Numbered from the stretch's first letter, positions 25,325-35,094 are shown. The stretch: 64,000 nt of DNA from Cepaea nemoralis (GCA_014155875.1 JACEFZ010004188.1:452001-516000), one strand, 5' to 3'. Numbers and translations are program-made. Notes: a model not told the origin generated them from the sequence alone.

Positions 25325-25600
25325 AAATAATGAACAGTTTGGACATTTTGAGAAAGGGTAAGTCGCAAAGACAACTTATCACAAACATCAGGAAGAGGCA
25401 GGTAGCATATTTTGACCACATTATAAGGCAAAAACTGGAACATGTGACAACCGGAAAGATTTGTGGAGCGAGAGATAGAGGAAGGCAGCGAGAGAAAATT
25501 CCTAGTTTTGTGTCATGGCACAGAAGGAGGTCTAGAGTTGAAGACCGCAAGATGTGGAGAAGCATGATCATCCATGCCAGTAGACAAGGCACTTGATGAT
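25325..25600 (+). mobile_element. RTE-like subfamily B 3' fragment
   Basis: Encodes LDILRKGKSQRQLITNIRKR, QVAYFDHIIRQKLEHVTTGK and ends MIIHASRQGT plus stop; a C homopolymer follows. Confidence 0.8.
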
Positions 25601-25606
25601 GTACTG

Positions 25607-25612
<6 letters not shown>

Positions 25613-25637
<25 letters not shown>
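25613..25637 (+). repeat. C homopolymer (~25 nt)
   Basis: An unbroken C run followed by A10. With the C run at 24654-24680 and the G run at 25798-25823 it makes three long C/G homopolymers in 1.2 kb. Confidence 0.95.
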
Positions 25638-25647
<10 letters not shown>

Positions 25648-25679
25648 GCAGCCATAAGAATTGGCAACCAGTTTGGGAC

Positions 25680-26000
25680 TTTTCAACACATTAAACAAGG
25701 TATTGCACAGAGGTTGTGTACTATCACATGACTTGTTCAATTTTTACAGCAAAAATAATAGCGAGATCCACACAAGACATGCCAGGAATAACAGTTGGGG
25801 GGGGGGGGGGGGGGGGGGGGGGGTTATGCTGATGTCGTGGCTTTGGTCGCTGAAAATGAAATACAGTTAGAAGAAATGATAGACATAATTGCAATGAAAA
25901 GTCAAAATAAAGGAGATAGTCTGAATAACAGAAAAACAAGTGGTGATTATTACAAAGAAAAATTGAATACCCAAATGCAAGATCCAAGTGGATGGAACCA
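25680..26000 (+). mobile_element. RT core fragment interrupted by poly-G
   Basis: KQGIAQRLCTI / RGCVLSHDLFNFYSK is the RT block before the catalytic loop. A run of about 26 G at 25798-25823 follows. YADVVALVAENEIQLEEMID is the YADD block with the second Asp changed to Val. The residues between are lost and the G run sits in their place. Confidence 0.65.
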
Positions 26001-26448
26001 ATCTGAAACAAGTCAATGCAGTATGTGGGCACAGGACGGTCGAACCTCGGACAAAACACTAAGAACAGACTTTCTTGCTATCATCATCATCATCACCATC
26101 ACCATCATCATCATCAAGTGTCATACTGTCAATATTCACCATTACGCAGGATCTGTATTCTTGTCTGGATTATGCCATGTGGGCAAGCCATCTAGATATG
26201 TCTTTTTGCTTTTCCTTTACTCATTGACGTCATCTTGCCAGTCGCCAGTAAATTGTTTATTTCTCCGCACACGGTCTGCGTCTTATTGCGTTTGTTTGTA
26301 TTCTCTCACTTTGAACCCGAGCGTTGTCCATACACGTGTTACTACTTCTAGTGCACTGGGCTGATTTGTGCGTGTGTATTATGTCCCTTTTACCAGTGCC
26401 CCTCGAATTGAGACGAACCCACTCTGACTTCTGAGGTACTTATAATTT

Positions 26449-26885
26449 GTGTGCATGCATCTTTTCCATTGCAACATACGCCTGTGAGACATGGGCACTT
26501 ACTAAACAAGCTGAACAGCGCATAAATGCTTTTGAATATAAATGTTATAGACAGGTTCTAAGAATATCTTGGGTAAAGAAAAGAACAAATGCATCCATAC
26601 TTCAAGAGCTGAATATTGAAGAGGGATGTTTATTAAAGACGATAAAACAAAGAACATTGAAATATTGTGGGTGGGTCACCTGAAACGTCATGAAAGTTTG
26701 GAGAGAACAATCGTGAAGGGGTATATGCCCAGGAAGAGGAAGGCCAAAAGAAGATGAGTGCAGGATGTGGCAGATGATCTCCAGATGGGTGTATCTGACG
26801 CGGGGCATCTTGCTTGTGATCGAGAAGTTTCTCGGAGGGTTGTTGTGGGAGCGAGGTTCTGCAAAGGACATGCTATTGAATGAAT
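26449..26885 (+). mobile_element. LINE C-terminal fragment with (GAAT)n tail
   Basis: Encodes TYACETWALTKQAEQRINAF, CYRQVLRISWVKKRTNASIL, QELNIEEGCLLKTIKQR and, after a frameshift near 26680, VQDVADDLQMGVSDAGHLA and ARFCKGHAIE stop. The tail is gaatgaatgaatg. Confidence 0.8.
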
Positions 26886-26999
26886 GAATGAAGTCAAGAA
26901 TGAGAAGTCAACACTTTAGTCCAACTGACCAGTGTAGGGGCTGGATCCGCTAACTCAGCATCAACACACCTGAAGCTTAAGAGTCTGGTTTCTTATTAA

Positions 27000-27087
27000 A
27001 TTTTACTTTACTCTTATTATTTATGGAGCGCTTATGGGAATGCCCCGAATGCTGTGATGTCAGTTCCTAAATCAATCAATCAATCAA
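27000..27087 (+). mobile_element. LINE family 2, extreme 3' end (88 bp)
   Basis: ggagcgcttatgggaatgcc ... gctgtgatgtcagttcctaa then (AATC)n, identical in plan to 45390-45450. A 10-bp target duplication flanks it. The first ~22 bp are not LINE sequence and may be filler from template switching. Confidence 0.85.
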
Positions 27088-27389
27088 TTCTTATTAATTC
27101 GGCCATGCTGATCTCCACTTATTTCTCAAATAAATTGACGGTTTTCTTGATTCTTGTAGGACTTGGCACATTTCTTGCCATGCCATTAGAAACCCATCAT
27201 TAGTTTGAGTGGCTTGTTTTAGCTTAGTCCCTGCTGCCCACTCTTTGCACGAGATACTCGCCGAGAGTGACCCCTGGGAAACCGCTGGTCCACCGAGGGT
27301 AGTAATTTGTACTCAGAAGGGTACTAATCACGGCTGATCTCGCTCTTGTACATTTCTCCCTTCAGTGTTTTAGGCTGAAAATGGAGGTG

Positions 27390-27510
27390 ATAGTGGTGAT
27401 GGTGATAACGGTGGGGTGTTGATGATGGTGGTGGTGTTGATGATGGTGGTGGTGTTGATGATGGTGGTGATAGTGGTGGTGTTCATGATGATGATGATAG
27501 TGGAATGAAC
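27390..27510 (+). repeat. (GGTGNTGAT)n minisatellite
   Basis: Repeated gatgatggtggtggtgtt units. Confidence 0.92.
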
Positions 27511-27514
27511 TGTG

Positions 27515-28300
27515 TCCTATGTTTAACACGGAACTGAATAAAATGCAGGAAGAAACAGAAGAATCATAGGCCGGAAACAACAAGATGAAAGCAAAGAACA
27601 CGATGAAAAATATCATCTGATGTAATCATCCAGCAAAACAAAGAACAAAGATGACATCTTAAAGTAAACAAAACAGAGAAGTCCCGCATGATTTGGTCAG
27701 ACTCTAAGACAAGAAGACTTACCGTAGGGTAGCACCAGAAGGCGAAACACTGGGGGAAAGATGACGAAACAAGGGTTTTAAAGACTACAGTATCAATAAG
27801 GCAAATCAACTCATTAGACAAATGGCACCAATACTAAAGAACAAACATGTAGGCTATCAACAGTTACCAAGAAAGCACTCTATAACACAATCTTCCTACC
27901 AACTCTATGTTACCAATGCCAAACTTGGACCATGACGGAAAAACAGAACAGAAAACTCACAACAACAGAAATGAGATTCCTGGGGAGAATACTCAATGTA
28001 TCAAGAAGAGATAAGATCAGAAATGAAGAAATCAGGACTAAAGTTGGTTATAGCAGCGCTAGATTTTATTAGCAGGCAGCAAGTGAAATGGTTTGGCGAT
28101 GCAAGTAGGTTATCAACTAACAGTATACCACAACAAGCAATGATGTACTGACCAAATGGAAGCAGAGGAAGAGACCGACCATGTAAACGATGGACGCAGG
28201 GAATAACAGAGTCCATGGGAATATCGATACATGAAGCGGGCACTCCCCCACTGTTTATACTTCACATCGACACCGCAAGGTACAAGAGGAACATGATGAG
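27515..28300 (+). mobile_element. LINE 3' half fragment with (GATGA)n-type tail
   Basis: Decayed RT-LINE thumb and C-terminus: TIFLPTLCYQCQTWTMTEKQ, TTEMRFLGRILNVSRRDKIR, VKWFGDASRLSTNSIPQ-like, RPCKRWTQGITESMGISIHE. The 3' end (cgacaccgcaaggtacaaga, ggaacatgatgagataag) is shared with 49070-49205. Several frames are needed. Confidence 0.7.
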
Positions 28301-28499
28301 ATAAGATGAGGATCGGCTTCATTGCATCGGGGTTTTGTCCTAAATGGCTCGGTCTCTTTCCACAGAGAAGGTCTGCCAAAAGCATCGTACAATGCGCGCA
28401 TTTCGTATCTCCAGCCATAGACCCCAAGGAATCTGATAAAATCGCACCCGTCTATATATAAAACAGACATGCGCAGACCCATCAATACAAAATTAGATG

Positions 28500-28926
28500 G
28501 AGTTAAAGAGAACGGTGATGCTTCAGCCGCACAGCTACCGTGTTAAGTGCGTGGAGCGACACTGTGAGCTGTGGATTTCGTGTGGAGTACATTTACATCT
28601 GTCCGCGTTTGCATGTTTCTGCATATTCAGAAAAATGATGACCAGTCGATTGCTGAACTAGCTGGGTTGCTTTATGCTGTAATGTGTGGCTGCTGGTTTT
28701 CTAGTGACTGGCGCATCCATCGACGATGAACTGTATTTTTCACGACGGACTTTTGCATAGTATACCTGTGCGGACTGTTGGTTTGCCGGTGCTACTGTCT
28801 GTTCAATTTTTCAATATGGGATAGTGAGGAGCATTTTGTATGCTATTTGCTGGCACAGGAACGGAGCATTATGGGGACGACCCTATGCCGTGAAGTTGGA
28901 ACCGCGACTAACGACTAACTAACTAA
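28500..28926 (+). repeat. R4 interspersed repeat copy (longest)
   Basis: Contains gattgctgaactagctgggt, tagtgactggcgcatccatc, gatagtgaggagcattttgt and ends cgactaacgactaactaact. Confidence 0.65.
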
Positions 28927-28984
28927 AGAGAACAGTACAAGACAGACAATTCTGGACTTGAATAATCAAAGGGTGTTACGACTG

Positions 28985-29030
28985 CCTGAGGGCTGAAATA
29001 TATAATAATGATGATGATGATGATGACGAT
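28985..29030 (+). repeat. (GAT)n microsatellite
   Basis: gatgatgatgatgatgacga after tatataataat. Confidence 0.9.
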
Positions 29031-29119
29031 GATGAACTAAGTATTATGTTTAACACGAGACTCAATCAACTACCTGAAGAATTAGATGGACGTTAAGACG
29101 GAAAAGACCACATGAACGC

Positions 29120-29122
<3 letters not shown>

Positions 29123-29170
<48 letters not shown>

Positions 29171-29222
29171 ACACACACACACACACACAAGCGCACGCAC
29201 ACGCAAACACACACACACACAA
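29123..29222 (+). repeat. (CA)n microsatellite
   Basis: Dinucleotide run with a few interruptions, about 45 bp past the stop codon of the PXYLP1-like gene (- strand), so perhaps in its 3' UTR. Confidence 0.97.
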
Positions 29223-29266
29223 AATCAGTTGAGACGAAGGAAAATACGACCCGAGATAATCATGTC

Positions 29267-30263
29267 TCAAAATGACAGGAAGTATTTAGTGTAACCGCAA
29301 TCTTGATGATAATGAAAATAACCGGGTATTTTATCCCGAAAATAGTTAAAATTACAGAACCCGTCTCCGGTGCCATTTGCAGATAATTCTAACTGTGTCG
29401 TGACGATCCGACCGTCCTGTAAAACACGTATAAAATGCTCCTCTGTTTTGCAATTTTGAAATAACTCAAAGGAAATACTAGATGCATATCCTGGCCAGGT
29501 TGTGTCCCTTAATCCCAAAGCTGTAATGAGTTGCAGAAATACAGTGGAATGACCTGAAAACAATTGAAATGCCCGATTGGATTTTCCAGTTATCATTAAA
29601 CTCATTTCTTGGGCTATTCTGTTTAACAGTCCATGCACAGTTGCTTTGGCAAACCGTTTGTAGTTCTGATTTCTGGTCATGCAATGTCGTTGATTTTCTA
29701 CAAGTGCAAACAACGGTTCTAAAGTTGTGTCTGTAAGGCATACTCCTTGTGAATTGCACGGCAAAGTCATATTTTGACAGGTGTAGCTGTTGAGTACGTC
29801 AAGAAGATCTGCTGGATCGAGAAGTTTGGACTCGTGTACATTCATAACCATTTTTACTTGTTGAAGAACATCGTTGTGCTTCTTCAGAAGACCTAAATAC
29901 GTTTGGTCCAAGCGGCATTCTTTAACCGCCTTGCTGCGAAATGAATCTATATTCAAACAGGCACAAAATCTACCATCAACATCATTCTCGCAAAAATCCA
30001 ACCTCCTTGACGCTATTAAGTTAATTTTTTCATAGTCAAAATTGGGGATAAGACCGTATAGAAAGGCTACTGCACTTTGGAAAGTTGTCGATGTTTGGAA
30101 TGTTTCAGCAGAAACTTTTCTCTGCCAGTTGGACTCTTTAAAAAGTTCATGTAGATGATAGTATCGATCGCTATAGTGCAGGCCTGTAATTATGCTTTGG
30201 ACTGCACCGAGACCTGTTAGCTGGCCACTAGAACACGTTACATGACCCGGATACAAAGCCCAT
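29267..30263 (-). CDS. PXYLP1-like: PXYLP1-like protein, terminal coding exon (HD motif changed to HS)
   Basis: Histidine phosphatase branch 2 family, closest in pattern to 2-phosphoxylose phosphatase 1, a Golgi enzyme that removes phosphate from the xylose of the proteoglycan linker. The acceptor is cttacttctccag|A; AG of the previous exon plus A makes Arg, then WALYPGHVTCSSGQLTGLG. Later blocks include TFQSAVAFLYGLIPNFDYEK, CQNMTLPC and FSGHSTVFLQLITALGL, then SSISFELFQ. In active members the last of these holds a catalytic His-Asp; here His (29549-29551) is kept but Asp is Ser (29546-29548). 331 codons without a stop or frameshift and many cysteines suggest a lumenal, disulphide-bonded protein under constraint. 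It ends at 29267. Confidence 0.85.
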
Positions 30264-30439
30264 CTGGAGAAGTAAGGCGTAAATAATCAAATATTATTAT
30301 TAATCTAATTTGTACAATCTGAAACGCACAAGGCAAAAGAAGGTACTTCAATTTTAATTCACCGCAAACAAACAAGTATTAACAAGTATCCCTTACTTAG
30401 AGCCTCATTTGCATCGGTCCGGCAATCACTTTCCGGTTT

Positions 30440-32225
30440 AGTGTTCGGTGGACTGCTGGACCGATTGATGGATGTTTTTTAAGTTTTTGGGCCCGTAGGG
30501 CCCTCACTGTCGTCGACAGCCGTGAAGTTATCAACACTATAGAGATGCAGACCAATTTATCAGAGCCCTTCACACGGAGGAAACATCAAACACTACTGTA
30601 GACTTCACCGGCAAAATTTTACTCAAGCAGACAAGCTGTGGGAGAAGCCAAACTGTCGGCGCTTCCAACAGACAAGATAATTAAGTCTGTTGGAAAACGA
30701 GCTGGGAAGACACAGCATCGACCTAGCTGCGCAAGACACCTGATGGAATAGTGGTCTCCATCAAGAAAAATCCAAAGATCACAAGCCCTGTTACAGAAGA
30801 TCGCACAAGAGGAGAAGAGCACCTTACAGCTTCACCACGGCATAGTACTAGAAGCCGCCCAGCACAGCACGATGAAACTGATGGGTCATCAGACGAGTCC
30901 AGACCCATCACTCAAATGACAGGATTCAGGGAGATGCTCGTGAAAGAAAACAGGAAACTCAAGATAATCAGTGCGGAGCGGATCATCGGGAAGAACAACA
31001 TCCCCTCTACAGTCGTCATTGTTACATCAGAGGACCGAGTGATTCCCTCCGTACATCATATGGGGCGGAAAAGATCAAAGACCAGAGCACTACATACCAA
31101 GAGTGCTGCAGTGCTCCAAGTGCCAGAAATTTTGGCACACCCGGGCCACCTGCAAGAGTGATGTGGAGGTGTGCAGGTACTGCTCTGGTCCCCATACCTA
31201 CAGTCAGTGCCAACAAGCGAAGAACGACTCGGACTTCAGGAGGCCTAACAACAACAGAAAGTGCGCCAACTGCCTTGGCAACCATGGCGCCAGGTACCTC
31301 GGCTGCCCCTGCCACCAAGATAGCAAAGAAGCGATGAAGATAGCCATAAAGTCTAACTTGCCATACAGGAGGCCAGGAGGCAGTACGAGGCCACCAACCG
31401 ACTTACCAAGAATGATAAAGCACAATTGGAAGGCCAACTGAAGGCCCCGAGAACTCAGTTCAAAAACCTAGAAGAAAAAAGTGACAAGACGCAAGAAACT
31501 CAAATAACGGCCGTTCAGCGCATTCTGCAAGACCTGAAGCAAGCCCAGCAGAAGATAGAGCAGGATGTTGCTCGAATGGCCGCCATAAAAGCTGACACTG
31601 ACGACACTTTACTGAAAATTCAAGAGGAGAGAGCAAAGACAGAAGAAACGCTGAAGCTAATACAAGAAGAAAGAGAACAGATTGAATTACTTAAAGCACA
31701 GAAAGAGCCAGAAGGGTGCAAAGACCCAGACAGAAGAAGAATCACCAGAAGAAGAAACAGTAAGTGAACTGGATGAGGACGGCTACCCAGATCAAGACCA
31801 GTTCTTTTGGGCGATTGCAAATCATCCCCCACCAAGATCGAACTATAGAGACGACACACAGAACCAAAGACGAACAAGAAGATTGACGAAGTTCCAAGAC
31901 GTGGAAGGAGAAGAAACAACAGGTGGGACGACGAATGATAGAGCTCCCTGAAGGAAACAGCACCATATGACGGGGTGGACACACAATAACTCCAGGCCTC
32001 AGCAAGTGCGCGACTCTGTCCAGACATGAAATGCCTTATCAAGACAGGAACGAACAAAATTATCCAATCAGAAGCCAGGAAGCTGACAACAAGCAACCAG
32101 ATGTACGAAAGAATCACAACAATATATACAATATAGGACCCAAATACAACTAAACTGCATTAGTCGACGGTTGAACGGGGCTATTCGTATCCGAGGATGA
32201 GATGAGATAAGATGAGATGAGATTG
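30440..32225 (+). mobile_element. LINE ORF1-only element with (GATGA)n tail
   Basis: A gag-like ORF1 runs straight into a 3' end, catccgaggatgagatgagataag, that resembles the tails at 28290 and 49200. No RT lies between, so this copy is either internally deleted or a non-autonomous ORF1-only derivative. The 5' part contains gttcggtggactgctggacc. It lies in the large intron of the PXYLP1-like gene, in the opposite orientation. Confidence 0.7.
30751..31951 (+). pseudogene. LINE ORF1 (three CCHC zinc knuckles, coiled coil), three frameshifts
   Basis: Order of parts: a Ser/Arg-rich N-terminus; an RNA-binding-like segment NIPSTVVIVTSEDRVIPS; then, after a slip near 31050, YIPRVLQCSKCQKFWHTRAT with CxxCxxxxHxxxxC knuckles (CSKC...H...C, CRYCSGPHTYSQC, CANCLGNHGARYLGC). 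After another slip near 31370 comes a long Lys/Glu-rich coiled coil (EATNRLTKNDKAQLEGQLK to EEREQIELLKAQK) and, after a third near 31690, an acidic tail. The knuckle pattern is that of I/Jockey-type ORF1 proteins, which coat the element RNA. Confidence 0.75.
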
Positions 32226-32229
32226 AGTA

Positions 32230-32650
32230 CACCTCACCGATCAGCTCACACACTGGCTAGATCGTGCCCTGCTTCAGTACATTGCACACCTGGGCGTTTT
32301 TAGGGTGGAATGTAGTCTGTATTGAGGTGGTGTTCAAACAGGTTGCGACCTCATGTACAGTGATTCGTGGTGTCCTTGATTTCTTGTGGAAGATTGGTCC
32401 ACAACTGAAAGCTTTTTAAAAATATAAGTCTATCCTAGGTTTAGGGACATGAAGTATATTTAGTCGTTTGCTATGTCTTGCAACATAATTGAACACTGGC
32501 CAAAGGTAGCTTGGAGCATTGTGAAATAGGATTTTGTGAATTAGTTTAGCCTTATAAAAAAAAAAAAGGCAGTTGTAGAATGGCAGTAAGTGTTAGAATT
32601 GTAGGTAAATGTAGGTTAGAATTGTCGGTAAGATTTTCACCATTAACTAA
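32230..32650. other. No recognised feature
   Basis: Intron of the PXYLP1-like gene; there is a short A run (~32558) but nothing else I can name. Confidence 0.4.
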
Positions 32651-32921
32651 ACGCACACTATTACAAAGTCACCCATCGTAGGCTGTAGCTCAATATTTAA
32701 ATCTCAAATCCCGAAACAACCAAATAAATCAATTTGATTATTACTCGCTGGACTTTAGGCGGCCTGGTGTGCCTTGTCAGTGAGAAGACCTGATCGTTCG
32801 GATCCACATCGATTGACGGACGTCAGTCGTGGCGATCTGGCAAATCTTGAGCTACAGCCTACGACGGGTGACGTTGTAATATTCTGTTGTGATAATTTGG
32901 CCGTGTCCAGCGTGTGCCGCG

Positions 32922-32975
32922 TGGTCTAGTGGTTACACACCCGCATAACACGCCAGTGATCTGGGGTTTGTTTCC
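32922..32975 (+). promoter_or_regulatory. tRNA-like RNA polymerase III internal promoter (A and B boxes)
   Basis: A box tggtctagtgg (32922-32932) fits TRGYNNARNGG exactly. B box ggtttgtttcc (32965-32975) differs from GGTTCGANTCC at about two positions. The 43-nt spacing fits a tRNA-derived promoter. The ribozyme starts 19 nt after the B box. In the array copies the A box is altered (cgtggttacac), so transcription there may differ. Confidence 0.6.
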
Positions 32976-32993
32976 GAGTCCGGTCAAGAATAT

Positions 32994-33038
32994 GCACTAC
33001 TGACGAGCTCAAACGAGAGCGAAACTCGAGTCTAGTGC
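32994..33038 (+). ncRNA. Type I hammerhead ribozyme
   Basis: All core parts are present in order: helix I 5' strand GCACUA (32994-32999), CUGACGA (33000-33006), helix II GCUC-aaacga-GAGC (33007-33020), GAAA (33021-33024), a short palindromic helix III CUCGAG (33025-33030), and the cleavage triplet GUC ending at 33032. The helix I 3' strand UAGUGC (33033-33038) is the perfect complement of the first strand. Helix III can close only about two pairs in one molecule but eight across two, as in other short-helix-III animal hammerheads. Confidence 0.9.
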
Positions 33039-33189
33039 TTCCACATTAACGTGGATAGACCTTAGGTTCACACCAGAATACGATCAGCGTTGCCAGTAGT
33101 TGGTTGTGCTCAATATTTAGATAGAATATTGTGTGTGGCATGGAGAGATAAAAAAAACTAAAAAGCCATGCATTGTTGTCTCCACCAAG

Positions 33190-33738
33190 TCCATAGTTGG
33201 AATTTTTTAGACCAGAATGAGAAAACTATTCAGCAAGCCGACGATGATCCATAAATATAACACGTTGATGAATGGCTGCGACAGAATGGACCAAATGGTT
33301 GGATATTACAACATGCATGATAGGAAAACCATTAAGTGGTGGAAGAAGATCTATTACTGGATCTTTGAAATTGCACAGATCAATGCACACATCCTGCACA
33401 CAATATGCCAAACAGAGAATAATAATAATAAAAAATAAATAAATAAATAAATAAATAAATAAATGTCATTGGAGGATTTCAAGGAAAGTTTACATGAAAG
33501 TGCACATATAGAAGCAGCTCAGATTAGTCCTGAAAGTGCCACACTCTGCCTGCCAAAGAATTACAAAAAGTCTGTTGCAGGAAATTATGTTGAAAGAGTG
33601 AAAGGAGCCAAGCATTTAATAGAAAATGTTTTGTGCAGCACTCCAGGTAAACGACGCAGATCATCTTTTGTTTGCTCTGGCTGCACTAATAGACCACACG
33701 TGTTCCCCAAAGTTTGCTTTGCAGCCTATCACAAATAG
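33190..33738 (+). pseudogene. piggyBac transposase C-terminal remnant (PGBD-like)
   Basis: NTLMNGCDRMDQMVGYYNMH, then KTIKWWKKIYYWIFEIAQIN, is the conserved late part of the piggyBac DDE domain including the GxDRxDQ motif. The second piece (33463-33738), in the same frame, ends with a cysteine-rich CSGCTNRPHVFPKVCFAAYH finger. An (AATA)n run at 33421-33462 separates the two and brings in TAA stops. The N-terminus is missing. Confidence 0.85.
33421..33464 (+). repeat. (AATA)n microsatellite inside the piggyBac frame
   Basis: aataataataataaaaaata followed by aaat repeats; the reading frame resumes unchanged after it. Confidence 0.95.
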
Positions 33739-33744
33739 GCTCAA

Positions 33745-34325
33745 CAGTATTATAAATAATAAATAACAGAAATGTGTATATATTAAATGTCAGTCTACTG
33801 AGAACAAATCTGAAAAAGTGTTTTCTGATTTTCTCAATTTTGTGTGAAAAAGACATGCTTCAAAATATGCTGCAGAACTTCTTTTTGGACGGTTTTAAGG
33901 AGCAATTCTTATCATATTGTTAAAGACAAATGGTTTGTGTAACATTATTCAGTAAATTAAACAGGAATAACATAAGAGGATTATAAATAAATCCTTGGTA
34001 AGTGAAATTTGTAAAATAATTTTTACCTCTTTAATTTCAATTGTTATTACTAAACTTCTCATTATTGTCATAATGTTTCTAACCTATCAATTACTTATTA
34101 ACACTGTTATGTTCCCTGTGAAATCCTATTTAATTTGATATATAATACAATATATGTGCTACCATTTTAACAATTCTAAAAGCATTATTGTGACACACCC
34201 CTACTTCCCATTTTCTGCCATGAATTTCAGTTTGGTCAGGACCCACTGTTTGTTTGCAACATTCATAGAATCACAAATATATATATAAACATGTCTGGTT
34301 AATTCAGTTAATAGTAACAAAAAAA
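33745..34325. other. AT-rich, no recognised feature
   Basis: Possibly the 3' part of the piggyBac element, but I could not find its terminal inverted repeat or a TTAA pair with confidence. Confidence 0.4.
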
Positions 34326-34327
34326 CC

Positions 34328-34393
34328 TAGCAGAAGAAGAAGAAGCAGCAGAAGAAGAAGAAGAAGAAGAAGAAGAAGAAGAAGAAGAAGAAG

Positions 34394-34424
<31 letters not shown>
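34328..34424 (+). repeat. (GAA)n microsatellite
   Basis: About 90 bp of agaagaag with one gca interruption. Confidence 0.97.
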
Positions 34425-34426
<2 letters not shown>

Positions 34427-34499
34427 AAGTCGCCGTCTGAAGCTTTAAGAGTTAGTGAAAGCAAATTAACAGAACGAATAACTTTTAGTTTGTGTTTTG

Positions 34500-34795
34500 T
34501 TTTCCGTTCGCTCCCTCTGAAGTCAAGCGCAATCTATTCACGTGCTGCTACTTATAGTGCACGGGACATATTTTTGCGTGTGGATTAGCTTTCCCTATTA
34601 CTAGTGTCCCTTGCATTCAGGCTAACCCACTCTGACTTCTGAGGTACTTGTAATTTACGTACCAAAGTCAAATGTACGATGTCGACATTTTAGTCCAACT
34701 GACCGGTGTAGGGGTTGAACCCGCTACCTCGGCATCAGCACACCGGAAGTGTGAGAACGAGCGTTCTTATCCTTTCGGCCATGATAACCTCCACT
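34500..34795 (-). mobile_element. SINE1 copy (nearly full)
   Basis: ttgcgtgtggattagctttc, cactctgacttctgaggtac, gtaggggttgaacccgctac and atcctttcggccatgataac mark end, body, B box and A box in reverse. Confidence 0.85.
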
Positions 34796-34912
34796 ACTCT
34801 AGTTCTATAAAAGATGCAATGTGACATGTTCCGTTGTTCTCCCCCCACCCCCTCCCCCACCCCCCTCTCTTTCCATCCCTGGCTGAGAAGCATACTTTGC
34901 AAGGGATAGCAA

Positions 34913-35058
34913 GATTCTAAGAGATTCCGTTTACTTTCTGATGTGATTTGACTAAAAACCTTTTATTTATGTAGCCTACCTGTTCAATCGAAAATCCCTG
35001 AGAGTTCGTTGGCTTGCAGCAGCCATAACCTGAACATAGCTATAAACTTTGATGTATT
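34913..35058 (-). pseudogene. Partial duplicate of the PXYLP1-like exon 3' end
   Basis: Matches 35686-35825 (gattccgtttactttctgat, agcctacctgttcaatcgaa, ttggcttgcagcagccataa). The duplicate therefore carries the donor site and the last ~70 bp of the exon. It sits on the far side of the LINE at 35095-35690. Confidence 0.8.
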
Positions 35059-35094
35059 CACCCTGGTTAAGAAGCATGTTTTTTAAGAGATCTG

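Larger units (their letters stand above)
26290..27117 (-). mobile_element. SINE1 copy split by two LINE insertions
   Basis: SINE1 pieces, inverted, at about 26290-26445, 26886-26999 and 27088-27117 make one nearly full copy. The first gap holds a LINE C-terminus (26449-26885), the second an 88-bp LINE family 2 end flanked by ttcttattaa on both sides (26990-26999 and 27088-27097). Confidence 0.85.
32656..33120 (+). mobile_element. Hammerhead-ribozyme repeat, single copy (same family as 55651-56858)
   Basis: The reverse complement of the 55.7-56.9 kb tandem unit aligns along ~430 bp: tcaaatcccgaaacaaccaa, actcgctggactttaggcgg, gtgagaagacctgatcgttc, the tRNA-like promoter at 32922-32975 and the ribozyme at 32994-33038. 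Its left flank adds an inverted copy of an inner segment: cccatcgtaggctgtagct (32672-32690) pairs with agctacagcctacgacggg (32850-32868), giving a ~40-bp stem around 145 bp. Diverged from the array by many substitutions yet with the ribozyme core intact. Confidence 0.85.

Noticed and set aside
29082..29294. Cys/Val and Thr/His repeat ORFs
   Set aside because: Translation of (CA)n.
29267..30263. Processed pseudogene of PXYLP1
   Set aside because: Exons at 30263 and 35752 are split by a GT-AG intron with matching phase and no frameshift, so it is not an intronless copy.
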